NCBI RefSeq assembly: GCF_003413745.1
Contig: NZ_QVID01000002.1
Coordinates: forward strand, 186,001 to 250,000
Direction of reading: 5' to 3'
Source: Marixanthomonas ophiurae
GTDB lineage: Bacteria > Bacteroidota > Bacteroidia > Flavobacteriales > Flavobacteriaceae
DNA length: 64,000 nucleotides
Part shown: piece by piece, positions 27,412 to 36,183 of the stretch
Position numbering within the stretch: the stretch's first letter is position 1
How the letters are laid out: each line of letters starts with the position of its first letter
Notes under the pieces: model-generated
What the model was told of the DNA's origin: nothing
The model's database searches: none
The model's input: only the letters and a program-made list of their open reading frames with translations
Position numbers and translations under genes: made by a program

Positions 27412-28566
27412 GTGTGCTTTCATAAAAAAATAGTAACATTCTTATTCCTTTTTGGTGTTCTTGTTTTTAAGCATGCTGTATATGCCCAAAACAAAGCATT
27501 AATAGACAGCCTGCGCCAAGAAGCCAATGTGTTGGCGTATAGTAACCCTGAATTAGCAGTTGAAAGGGGATTGGAGCTGTTTAGTCTTTCAAAAAACAAA
27601 CCATCACAGCAAGTTTCGGCTTTATTGACAGTTGCCAATGCGTATGCCGTGCTTAAAGACCATGACAAAGTTTTGAAGTATGCTTTGAAAGCAGATTCTA
27701 TTGCCGATAAAAACCGAAACTACACAGATCAAGTACGAGCACTTGGTTTTATAGGCGGTCAATACCAACGATTAAAGCTTAGTAATCGTGCATTAGAATA
27801 TTTAGACCGTGCGTATACTATTTCGGTAAAACACCCATTGCCAGATTCCATACAGTATCTACAAGGTAACATACTTTTTGTAAAAGGCTTGATACAGCGG
27901 GATAACTTGGGCTGTGAATATGCATTACCTTACTTTACTGAAGCCGCCCAAGTGTTTAGAGAAAACTTGGATAAAAAGCTGATGAATAGCAGTATGGCAA
28001 TAGCATTGAATAACATTGGTGATTGTAATTTTCAACTTGAAAAATACGATGTAGCTAAAAAAAATTATAATGAAGCTATAATCTTTGCTTCAAAAATCAA
28101 TGCCTTAAAAAATAGTGCCTACTCAAAATTGGGGTTGGCCAAGATTCTTTCCGAAGAAGAGAAAAATCAATTAGCAATACAAACGTTGCAAGAAGCACTG
28201 CTTTCTGTTGAAAATATAAATGATGCAGGCTTGAAAACAGCACTATATAAAGCCCTTTCCGACAATTACGCAGCCATTGGTAATAATGAAAAATACAACG
28301 CATACACAAAGTTGTATTTTGAAGAAGAAGAAAAACTGCTGAATGAAGAAAAAAATTCAATCAATCAGGTAGCTAATAATCTTGCAGCTGAAAACCTTGA
28401 TAAAAGAGAAAATCAAAAAAATACCTACACCTATATTTTTATAATCTGTGGGATACTTTTACTTGTAGTTTTGGAATATATTTTGCGTAAAATTCTTCAA
28501 AAAAGAAAAAAAATAGCTCAACAAAAGCAGGAAATTGAAAATACATCTAAAAACAACCATAATTAA
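27412..28566 (+). CDS. TPR membrane protein lacking an effector domain
   Basis: A 384-residue protein with signal peptide (ending AVYAQ), TPR-like repeats over about 35-310, one membrane helix near 339-360 and a short, very basic tail (RKILQKRKK) of about 25 residues. It resembles the N-terminal two thirds of the preceding TPR-AraC regulator but stops where the HTH would begin. The only plausible start is GTG at 27412; the frame is closed by TAG at 27391. The 27-base spacing suggests co-transcription with the regulator, for which it could be a sensor partner or decoy (inferred). Confidence 0.75.
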   Translation: MCFHKKIVTFLFLFGVLVFKHAVYAQNKALIDSLRQEANVLAYSNPELAVERGLELFSLSKNKPSQQVSALLTVANAYAVLKDHDKVLKYALKADSIADKNRNYTDQVRALGFIGGQYQRLKLSNRALEYLDRAYTISVKHPLPDSIQYLQGNILFVKGLIQRDNLGCEYALPYFTEAAQVFRENLDKKLMNSSMAIALNNIGDCNFQLEKYDVAKKNYNEAIIFASKINALKNSAYSKLGLAKILSEEEKNQLAIQTLQEALLSVENINDAGLKTALYKALSDNYAAIGNNEKYNAYTKLYFEEEEKLLNEEKNSINQVANNLAAENLDKRENQKNTYTYIFIICGILLLVVLEYILRKILQKRKKIAQQKQEIENTSKNNHN

Positions 28567-28711
28567 TATAATTACTTGTTTTTCAGTTATTTAATGTTTG
28601 ATCTTCTCTTTTATATTTCGTGAAAATTCCATTAATTTAAAAATATAGTCCTTTATAATAAGGTAATAGTTGTTTAGGTTTACAATCAAGATTGAAAACT
28701 TAAAACAATTT

Positions 28712-31700
28712 ATGATGAAACAACTACTTACACTAATTCTTGCTATTTGCTTGGCATCCGTTAGTTTGCATGCTCAATGCGACATATCGGAAAATTTTGA
28801 TACCTATAATAATGGTGATGTTCCAACGGATTGGACCATGGTAGATAATACTGATGGAACCTCTGCATATGGAAGAGTAACATCAAACCCTTCTGCACCT
28901 AGTCCAGGTAAATACTTTAGAATGTATAGTGGAAATGCTACTACCGGAGATCTTATATTTATCTCTCCGATGGAAGCAACCACTTCAGACGGAAATCACC
29001 GTTTAAAGTTTTTTGCTCAAGGAACTACAGAATCAAGTTTAATTGTAGGGACAACAGATGCTGCTGATGGAAGCGGAACTTTTAGTGTCATTGAAACAAT
29101 ACCGTTATTAGGCGTTAATAATGAAGATTGGGAAGCTCATGAAATAATCATTCCTGCTGGGACTGATGGATACATTTTCTTTCAGCATAATCTTGGGTCA
29201 ACTTTTGATCAAGTCAATATTGACAGTGTGTGTTTAGAACCAATCCCAACATGTTTGGAAGTTAGTGCTGTGGAAGTCTCAAACCCTACTCAAACAACTA
29301 TCGATTTAGCTTGGACCGAAAGTGGTTCGGGTGAAGATAATTGGGAATATGTTGTACAAGAAGTAGGAGGCGGAGAGCCAACCTCTAATGGAACCGACTA
29401 TACATCGACCAATGCTAATCCTTCGGTTACAGTTACTGATCTTAATCCTAATACAGTATATGAAGCGTATGTACGCGCAAATTGTGGTGGAGGCGATTAT
29501 GGTGCTTGGATAAAATCTAATGACGTTATAAGAACAGATTGTGCTCCGTTAACTGATAATTTCTGCGAAAACTGGGATGGAATGCCTGAAGATGAAGTTC
29601 CCATTTGTTGGACTGCAATTGACGATCCAAATACATCTGGTCACGTTCAAATAGATTTTGAATTTAGTTATGATAAGAATATGCTCGAATTGACCGCTGT
29701 GAGTGTTACAGAGGGAGACCTTATTGCTATTTCACCAGATGTTTCAGCTTTTGCCACAGATGGAGCACACCGCTTACGTTTTACTGCTGGTTCGTCAACA
29801 AACGCACCTGAAGTTCTTGAAGTGGGAACGATTGATGAAAACGATAACTTTGTTGAAATTACAGCACTTACCCTTACCAGTGACAGAGACACGGAATACC
29901 TAGTTACATTGCCTGATAATGGTCATGAAAATTTCGCTTTTAAGCATAGCGGTCAGGTTAATAAAACGGTATGGATTAATACAGTTTGTGTTGAAGACTT
30001 GCCTTCTTGCTTAGAGGTTATAGATGTAACAGCAGCTAATGTAGATTTTGATTCTGCTGATATATCTTGGACTGCAAGTGAATCTAGCGAAACTACTTGG
30101 GAGTATATAGTACAAGAGGCTTCATTACCAACACCAGATGCTACTACTAACGGTACTGAAATAACTACAACTTCAGTAAATGTACCTTTAGAACAAAACA
30201 CCGCATATATAGCCTATGTACGATCAAAATGTGCTACAGACGATTTCGGGTCTTGGATTGCTTCAGAAGAGTTCACTTCAGCGTGTAGCAGTTTTGTAGC
30301 TGAATATCAATTTGGTTTTGAAGGCCCCAATGTTGATGGGGAAGACCTGAAGCCATGTTGGTCTATTTTTGATACGACATTAGGTGATTTTAGAACATAT
30401 GAAGAACAAGGAAATATTATGCCTTCAGATGGAAATTTAATGATGCGTATGTTCTTCGGCAGCTCATCAGATGCTGAAGGGTTAATCGTGAGTACACCAG
30501 AGTTTTCAGATCTAAACATAGATAAACAAATACGTTTTAAAATGAACAAAAGTGCTGCGAGTACGGCAGATTTAGACATCATTGTAGGAACCATGGCAGA
30601 TCCTATGGATGCAAGTACTTTTGTAGTTCTTGACGATACCTCGTTAAACCAATCTACAATTATTGCCGAAACGTGGACGGAGTTTACGATTGACCTTTCA
30701 AGTTATGATACAAGTTTAGGGCACAATTACATTGCCTTTAAGCCTCAACATTCAGGTACAGGTGGTTCGCAGTTTATATATATGGACGAATTTAACTATG
30801 AATATGCTGAGCCACAAGGACTAAACGATGAACCTGAAACTGCAGCTATTTTAACAGTATCAGATGATTATAATTGTAACAATGCCATAACTGGAGATTT
30901 TCAAGGAGCTACAAGGTCTGAAGAATTCCCTTGTACAAACCCAGAGTTTAATAATTATAATGATTTATGGTATCGTTTTACACCAACCGAATCTGCTGAA
31001 TATGCATTTGGTGTAGAATCAATAACAGGTGATCCTATAAGTATGTTTGTTTTTGGAGGTTCTTCAGTAAATTTAGAACCCATTTCCGTTGGGTGCTCAA
31101 CACGATTTACTTCGGTAAATTTAACAGCGGGAGAAACTTATTTTGTTGCGGTTGCAAGTCCAGTTCCTGCTGCACAATATTTACTTTGTATAAGTCAATT
31201 TCCAGAGACACCAGCAAATGATGAACCAAACGGTGCTATTGAGTTAACAGAATCTACCGATAGCAATTGTAACAATGCAATACAAGGTTACACCGCCTCT
31301 GCTTCATATTCAACTGACTCTGCTTGTTCTCCCAACACAGAAGATGTTTGGTATTCTTTTATACCAAATACTACTGCAAATTATACGTTTAAAAGAACGA
31401 TAATAAATGGTGGTGCTACAACAGCTGTATCTGTTTATTCTGGTACGCCAGGAGATATGACACAACTTACCGAAGGCTGTGACACCTACTTGCAAACAGT
31501 AGACTTAACTGCAGGAGAGACTTATTATGTGGCAGTTTCAAGTTCAGAAGGTTCGATTCCATTGTATTTTGAATTGTGTGCATATCCATCGCCACCGGTT
31601 CCAGCCAACGACGAGTGTGTCAATGGTTTTGAACTAACGGTAGGAGAAAATTTTGAAAACAGTTTTATAATAGGGGACAATACCTCTGCTACGCGTAACG

Positions 31701-32566
31701 AAGACGATCCATTGGTTACTTGTGATGGACTGGAGTTTGAAGAAAAAGGAAAAGATGTTTGGTACACGGTAACAGTGCCTAATTCCGGTAACCTTAAACT
31801 GGAAACCAGATACAATGATGACCCATACCAGACCGATACTGGTATGCAAGCTTATATAGGGAAGTGCGGAGCTTTGAACTCCTTATACTGTAGTGCTGAT
31901 GAAGGTGAAGGGTTTTTCAATTATATTGAATTGACAAACTTTGAGCCCGGTATTGAAATTTTAGTACGGGTATGGGGTCGTGTAGGTGATTTTGGAAGCT
32001 ATAAAATAGCAGCGTATGATGACTCTCCGGAATGTAATTTTCCAACAGAGCTTCAAGTGAGTGATATCACTGAAACCACAGCAATGATAAGTTGGACGGA
32101 ACCTAGCCCAACACCCGTGGGTGAATATGAATACATTGTGCAGGATACAGGGCTTGGGTATCCTGGTGACGTCGATGGTACTTTTACAAATGACACAGAA
32201 GTATTATTAGAAAACTTAACGCCTTTAACTGAATATGATGTTTATGTAAAAGCAAATTGCAGTACAAGTGGAAGTGCTTGGGCAGGACCTATCACATTTA
32301 CAACAGAAGAAGAATTGGGTATTTCAAACTTTAACAAGAATCAGTTTAAGTTGTACCCTAACCCAGTAAATGATGTTGTAAACGTTTCCTATAAAACTGA
32401 AATAGATACTGTTTCTATCTATTCTGTTACTGGGCAGTTGGTTTATGACAATGCTATCCACAATTCATCTGCGCAAATTAATGTATCACATCTATCAAGT
32501 GGGTTGTATATATTAGAAGCAAATGTTGAGGGGAATAAAGTACGATTTAAGATTATTGTTGAGTAA
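28712..32566 (+). CDS. Large multidomain T9SS-exported protein with fibronectin type III domains
   Basis: A 1284-residue surface or secreted protein. After the signal peptide (ending LHAQ) come a 'cleaved-adhesin'-like jelly-roll domain (about 25-185), an Fn3 domain (about 190-280), a second jelly-roll and a second Fn3 (to about 520), and a third jelly-roll (to about 700). Three related domains of the type NDEP/NDEC ... DVWYSF or DLWYRF (pre-peptidase-like, starting near 710, 850 and 975) follow, then an Fn3 (about 1120-1210) and a T9SS type A tail (LYPNPVNDVV, GLYILEA). No catalytic domain is seen, so adhesion or matrix binding is the likely role. I start at the ATG pair 28712/28715, since upstream in-frame codons do not extend the signal peptide. 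Confidence 0.85.
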   Translation: MMKQLLTLILAICLASVSLHAQCDISENFDTYNNGDVPTDWTMVDNTDGTSAYGRVTSNPSAPSPGKYFRMYSGNATTGDLIFISPMEATTSDGNHRLKFFAQGTTESSLIVGTTDAADGSGTFSVIETIPLLGVNNEDWEAHEIIIPAGTDGYIFFQHNLGSTFDQVNIDSVCLEPIPTCLEVSAVEVSNPTQTTIDLAWTESGSGEDNWEYVVQEVGGGEPTSNGTDYTSTNANPSVTVTDLNPNTVYEAYVRANCGGGDYGAWIKSNDVIRTDCAPLTDNFCENWDGMPEDEVPICWTAIDDPNTSGHVQIDFEFSYDKNMLELTAVSVTEGDLIAISPDVSAFATDGAHRLRFTAGSSTNAPEVLEVGTIDENDNFVEITALTLTSDRDTEYLVTLPDNGHENFAFKHSGQVNKTVWINTVCVEDLPSCLEVIDVTAANVDFDSADISWTASESSETTWEYIVQEASLPTPDATTNGTEITTTSVNVPLEQNTAYIAYVRSKCATDDFGSWIASEEFTSACSSFVAEYQFGFEGPNVDGEDLKPCWSIFDTTLGDFRTYEEQGNIMPSDGNLMMRMFFGSSSDAEGLIVSTPEFSDLNIDKQIRFKMNKSAASTADLDIIVGTMADPMDASTFVVLDDTSLNQSTIIAETWTEFTIDLSSYDTSLGHNYIAFKPQHSGTGGSQFIYMDEFNYEYAEPQGLNDEPETAAILTVSDDYNCNNAITGDFQGATRSEEFPCTNPEFNNYNDLWYRFTPTESAEYAFGVESITGDPISMFVFGGSSVNLEPISVGCSTRFTSVNLTAGETYFVAVASPVPAAQYLLCISQFPETPANDEPNGAIELTESTDSNCNNAIQGYTASASYSTDSACSPNTEDVWYSFIPNTTANYTFKRTIINGGATTAVSVYSGTPGDMTQLTEGCDTYLQTVDLTAGETYYVAVSSSEGSIPLYFELCAYPSPPVPANDECVNGFELTVGENFENSFIIGDNTSATRNEDDPLVTCDGLEFEEKGKDVWYTVTVPNSGNLKLETRYNDDPYQTDTGMQAYIGKCGALNSLYCSADEGEGFFNYIELTNFEPGIEILVRVWGRVGDFGSYKIAAYDDSPECNFPTELQVSDITETTAMISWTEPSPTPVGEYEYIVQDTGLGYPGDVDGTFTNDTEVLLENLTPLTEYDVYVKANCSTSGSAWAGPITFTTEEELGISNFNKNQFKLYPNPVNDVVNVSYKTEIDTVSIYSVTGQLVYDNAIHNSSAQINVSHLSSGLYILEANVEGNKVRFKIIVE

Positions 32567-32591
32567 TATTAGTTGTTAGTTAATACCAAAG

Positions 32592-32625
32592 CGTCCTGTT
32601 ACACTGTGCAACAGGACGTTTTTTT
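32592..32625 (+). terminator. Terminator after the Fn3/T9SS gene
   Basis: CGTCCTGTT (32592-32600) pairs perfectly with AACAGGACG (32610-32618), then seven T residues. Confidence 0.92.
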
Positions 32626-32630
32626 ATTAA

Positions 32631-32660
32631 GTCATTTCAACGACAGGAGAAATCTCATCC
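32631..32660. repeat. Fragment resembling a dispersed flavobacterial repeat
   Basis: GTCATTTCAACGACAGGAGA continuing into AATCTCATCC resembles the short intergenic repeat often seen in flavobacterial genomes (gTCATTTCgaacgaagtGAGAAATCTC type). Only one copy is in this window, so the call rests on recall of other genomes. Confidence 0.4.
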
Positions 32661-32760
32661 TACTAATTGCGTGTTTTTTTTCAGCAGTTGTATTTTAAAG
32701 AAAGTCTTTCTTCTTGGCTCTTGCAGCGAAGCGGTCTTGGTTCTACAGATAGCAAAATTC

Positions 32761-33228
32761 TTATACCCTTGATTTATTTTTAACCTTCACCGTCCACTCA
32801 AACTCAAAAACAGAGACCACATCGCCAGCTTTGTCCACGCCTTGCGATTTCATCCAGATGGTTTGACCTTCTCCGGTTGTAACAGCTTCTTTTATGGCTT
32901 CTTTTACTTTAATTCCATCCTCACAAGTAAACGTAATTCTTCCTTTCGCTTTTTTTGAAAAGGAAGCTTTGTTATTAGCAACCAACATCGAAATGTTTTG
33001 ATTACTTTCTTTTATAGTGCTCATTACCAAGGCTCCGGTGCTTAACTCGGCAGCCATCCCTTGTACAGCCCAAAACATAGACTTAAAAGGGTTTTGATTG
33101 ATCCATTTATGACGTACTGAAGTAACACAACTTGTCTCATTAATTGCTTTTACCCGAACCCCCGTAAACCAAGCAGCGGGTAGTTTAAAAAATAAAAAAG
33201 TATTGATTTTTGAAGGCGTAAGTTGCAT
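32761..33228 (-). CDS. DUF4442 hotdog-fold protein
   Basis: A 155-residue cytoplasmic protein. The opening PSKINTFLFFKLPAAWFTGVRV, the HKWINQNPFKSMFWAVQGMAAEL segment (about 40-62) and the late TIWMKSQGVDKAGDVVSVFEFEW strand are characteristic of the DUF4442/YiiD C-terminal hotdog family, related to acyl-CoA thioesterases. The usual hotdog acidic catalytic residue is not obvious, and the substrate is unknown. Single gene, divergent from the DUF4870 operon. Confidence 0.8.
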   Translation of the reverse strand: MQLTPSKINTFLFFKLPAAWFTGVRVKAINETSCVTSVRHKWINQNPFKSMFWAVQGMAAELSTGALVMSTIKESNQNISMLVANNKASFSKKAKGRITFTCEDGIKVKEAIKEAVTTGEGQTIWMKSQGVDKAGDVVSVFEFEWTVKVKNKSRV

Positions 33229-33335
33229 GTCTATTGGTTTTAAGGCGAATATACTTCAAAAAAAGCAAGTATGCTAATTCTTAAAGTTATGTTAAAATTT
33301 AGTACTATGCGTAACATAATACCTTTTTTTGTACA

Positions 33336-33343
33336 TATATTTG
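33336..33343 (+). promoter_or_regulatory. -7 box of the DUF4870-PadR-PspC operon
   Basis: TATATTTG fits TAnnTTTG and ends 19 bases before the ATG at 33363. Confidence 0.5.
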
Positions 33344-33362
33344 TATAAGAGATTACTGAATT

Positions 33363-33899
33363 ATGAAAACAATCCTTTCAAATTTGTCTGAAAAAGAAGC
33401 TGAAAACCAAAAGAATATCGCAGCAGGTATTCATTTGAGTACCTTTTTAAAGTATTTTTTTCCGTTTGCAAACTTTATTGCTCCGCTTATATTATGGACC
33501 ATCCATAAAGAAAAACCATTTGTTGATAGCCATGGAAAAAGAGCAATAAACTTTCAATTAAGTATTTTGTTATACTCAATTGGAGTAGGGGTATTATGCT
33601 TACCGTTCTTTGTAATTTTTGCAGTAGATTTTATTTCGCTTATGGAAGCGATGGAACATACTATTGGAAATCCTGGTTTTGCTGAAATTAGAAATCTTTC
33701 AGGATACATTCTTTTATTCGGAATAGCAGGTTTATTACTCTTTGGCTTATTTGTATTAGAACTTTATGCCGTTATCACCGCAACTATGTATGCCGCTAAA
33801 GGCAAAATCTATAAATATCCATTAAGCATACCTTTTTTAAAATCATCTTCTGAACTTGATTCAGAAATCAATCAATCAAAAAATGAGCACACTAGTTAA
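33363..33899 (+). CDS. DUF4870 membrane protein
   Basis: A 178-residue integral membrane protein with about three to four hydrophobic segments. NIAAGIHLSTFLKYFFPFANFI (about 19-40), followed by PLILWTIHKEKPFVDSHGKRAINFQLS, is the DUF4870 signature. Function is unknown; in Bacteroidetes it often sits with PspC/PadR genes, as here. Its last 17 bases overlap the start of the small ORF at 33883, implying translational coupling. First gene of a five-gene co-oriented run ending at 36909. Confidence 0.85.
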   Translation: MKTILSNLSEKEAENQKNIAAGIHLSTFLKYFFPFANFIAPLILWTIHKEKPFVDSHGKRAINFQLSILLYSIGVGVLCLPFFVIFAVDFISLMEAMEHTIGNPGFAEIRNLSGYILLFGIAGLLLFGLFVLELYAVITATMYAAKGKIYKYPLSIPFLKSSSELDSEINQSKNEHTS

Positions 33900-34053
33900 C
33901 ATCGTATTAGCAGCAGTTTTAAGTTTTTTAGGCGCCGAGGTGCAAAAAGAACGAAACGAGACAGCCATGAATACATCGATACAATGCCAGCAGACCGTAG
34001 AAAACACGCAAACAGTATTGTTCACAAAAAACGAAGCTATTAATTGTAAATAG
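33883..34053 (+). CDS. Small ORF overlapping DUF4870 and preceding padR
   Basis: A 56-residue frame starting at ATG 33883 inside the end of the DUF4870 gene and ending 5 bases before the PadR start. The first 17 residues (MSTLVNIVLAAVLSFLG) could be a short membrane anchor or signal; the rest is polar (EVQKERNETAMN, then two Cys). I know no homologue. The tight packing on both sides argues that it is translated, possibly to couple padR to DUF4870, but a chance frame cannot be excluded. Confidence 0.5.
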   Translation: MSTLVNIVLAAVLSFLGAEVQKERNETAMNTSIQCQQTVENTQTVLFTKNEAINCK

Positions 34054-34058
34054 GACCG

Positions 34059-34397
34059 ATGAAAATTGAAAACACAAAAGCACAAATGCGCAAGGGAGTT
34101 TTGGAGTATTGTATCCTTTCCGTTTTAAAAGATGGCGAAGCATACACATCAGATATTCTGGACACCTTAAAAGATGCAAAAATGCTCGTGGTGGAAGGAA
34201 CAATCTATCCACTGCTTACCCGATTAAAAAACGCAGGATTGCTTTCCTACCGATGGGAAGAATCTACTAGTGGACCACCACGTAAATATTATGAACTGAC
34301 CGAAACCGGGCAGCTATTTGTAAATGAATTGAATACTACTTGGAACGAATTGCAACAGGCAGTAAACAGAGTAACCAGCGAAAACACTACGAAATGA
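34059..34397 (+). CDS. PadR-family transcriptional regulator
   Basis: A 112-residue winged-helix repressor of the short PadR class. QMRKGVLEYCILSVLKDGEAYTSDI (about 8-32) forms the first helices, VVEGTIYPLLTRLKNAGLLSY (about 46-66) is the recognition region, and GPPRKYYELTETGQ (about 75-88) is the wing typical of PadR. It probably controls its own operon of envelope proteins. Its TGA overlaps the ATG of the PspC-domain gene (ATGA at 34394-34397). Confidence 0.93.
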   Translation: MKIENTKAQMRKGVLEYCILSVLKDGEAYTSDILDTLKDAKMLVVEGTIYPLLTRLKNAGLLSYRWEESTSGPPRKYYELTETGQLFVNELNTTWNELQQAVNRVTSENTTK

Positions 34398-36172
34398 AAA
34401 AGACAGTAAACATAAATTTAGCAGGCACCTTTTTTCATATAGATGAGGATGCCTTCGGGAAACTTTCACGATACCTCGATGCTATTAAAAAATCGCTTAC
34501 CGATCCTAATGGAAGTGACGAAATTATGCGAGATATTGAAGCTCGTATTGCTGAACTTTTTTCAGAAAAAATCGAGACGAAAGCTCAGGTAATTTCTTTA
34601 AAAGAATTGGATGAGGTAATAGCCGTAATGGGACAACCGGAAGATTATCAGGTTGATGAAGAAATTTTTGAAGACGTACCACCTACACAAAAAAGTAGTC
34701 GTCGTAGAAGCTCTACAAGACAACAGTTGTTTAGAGATATAGACAACAAATTTATCTCTGGAGTTTCTTCAGGGTTGGGTCATTATCTGGGTATAGATGC
34801 AATTTGGATTCGTTTACTTTGGATCATATTGACCATTCTTTCACAAGGTGTATTTATTATCGTTTATATCATTTTCTGGATATTGGTTCCGGCAGCGGTA
34901 ACCACTTCAGATAAATTGAGAATGACGGGGGAGCAGGTCAATATTTCAAATATAGAGCGAAAGTTTAAAGAAGGATATGATACTGTTGCAGACAAAGTAA
35001 AAAATGCAGATTACGATAAATACGGGCAACAAGTAAAAAAAGGAACTTCCGGTTTTTTTGATACAATAGGCAAGATAATTATGACCCTTTTCACCATTTT
35101 TGTGAAGTTTTTAGGGCTTTTATTTATCCTTATATCTATAAGTGCTCTAATTGGCCTTATTGTTAGCTTATTTACATTAGGCACCGTAGGATTCTGGGGT
35201 ACGGGCGAAGTGATGGAGTACATCACTATGTTCGACACCACAGGAACCCCCATCTGGATCATTTCATTACTGACTCTTTTTGCAGTAGGAATTCCATTTT
35301 TTGTCCTCTTTATTTTAGGTCTTAAAATGTTAATCAACAACTTAAAGTCGATAGGGACAAAAGCGAAGATCACCTTATTGATCGTTTGGTTTATATCACT
35401 AATTGTTTTGGGGATTCTTGGTATAAAACAAGCTACCCAAAGAGCTTATGACGGAGAAGATATTGCTGAAACGGTACTTCCTGTTAAAAAAGGCGATACG
35501 CTACAATTGAAAATGCGTTCCGATAGCCAATATGAATATGAAACGCATCGTCATGGTGGATTAGAGCTGAAATACAACGATGCAGACGAACGTATCATTT
35601 ATAGTAATGATATTCGATTAATCGTTCGATCTACTAAAGATTCCGTTGGAAAACTATTAATTGAGCGTAAAGCTGAAGGAAAGAGCTTTTTAGATGCTAA
35701 GAAACACGCTGAAGCCATTGAGTACAATTACGCTATAGATAACGGATTTTTGTTTTTAGACGGATTTTTAACTACCGGAACGGAAAACAAATTCCATGAT
35801 CAAGAAGTACAAATAACAGTATACTTACCAGAAGGAAGTATTTTAATTGCCGATAAAAATACCTATTCGTACCACCGAAACGACTCCCGGTATGAAGATA
35901 TTTTAGATAATGGCGATGAAGAGAAAACCTTATTAATACTTCGCGATGCCACAAAATGTATAGATTGTGAAGATGCTATAAATGATGAAGTGGAGTCTTC
36001 AGAAGAAGTTTCAGAAATGGAAGAAGAGGATCGAGAAGAAGAAGATTTTAATGACGAAACACCTTCTCCAAACTGGAAAAAAGAAGTTGAAAACAAATTT
36101 GATAAAAAGAAAACTGATTCAGTTTATCAACCAAATAACACAATAGTAACAGATACAATCAATAACCAATAA
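34394..36172 (+). CDS. PspC-domain membrane protein
   Basis: A 592-residue protein. The N-terminal domain (1-85, TVNINLAGTFFHIDEDAF) is common in Bacteroidetes PspC proteins. A PspC domain at about 115-175 includes RDIDNKFISGVSSGLGHYLGID and a membrane helix. Three further hydrophobic segments follow (about 225-262, 285-312 and 320-340), then an extracytoplasmic beta-rich region (about 360-520) and an acidic tail. PspC is the membrane sensor of the phage-shock response in enterobacteria; the role here is inferred as envelope-stress signalling. The start is fixed by the ATGA overlap with padR; an upstream in-frame ATG at 34340 lies inside padR and is unlikely. Confidence 0.88.
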   Translation: MKKTVNINLAGTFFHIDEDAFGKLSRYLDAIKKSLTDPNGSDEIMRDIEARIAELFSEKIETKAQVISLKELDEVIAVMGQPEDYQVDEEIFEDVPPTQKSSRRRSSTRQQLFRDIDNKFISGVSSGLGHYLGIDAIWIRLLWIILTILSQGVFIIVYIIFWILVPAAVTTSDKLRMTGEQVNISNIERKFKEGYDTVADKVKNADYDKYGQQVKKGTSGFFDTIGKIIMTLFTIFVKFLGLLFILISISALIGLIVSLFTLGTVGFWGTGEVMEYITMFDTTGTPIWIISLLTLFAVGIPFFVLFILGLKMLINNLKSIGTKAKITLLIVWFISLIVLGILGIKQATQRAYDGEDIAETVLPVKKGDTLQLKMRSDSQYEYETHRHGGLELKYNDADERIIYSNDIRLIVRSTKDSVGKLLIERKAEGKSFLDAKKHAEAIEYNYAIDNGFLFLDGFLTTGTENKFHDQEVQITVYLPEGSILIADKNTYSYHRNDSRYEDILDNGDEEKTLLILRDATKCIDCEDAINDEVESSEEVSEMEEEDREEEDFNDETPSPNWKKEVENKFDKKKTDSVYQPNNTIVTDTINNQ

Positions 36173-36183
36173 ATCAACAAATC

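Noticed and set aside
31545-31565. GGTTCGATTCC, like a tRNA T-arm
   Set aside because: It lies inside the Fn3/T9SS coding sequence, with no acceptor or anticodon stems around it.
34340-34393. Upstream ATG extension of the PspC-domain protein
   Set aside because: It lies inside padR, adds residues unlike PspC proteins, and the ATGA overlap gives a better start at 34394.
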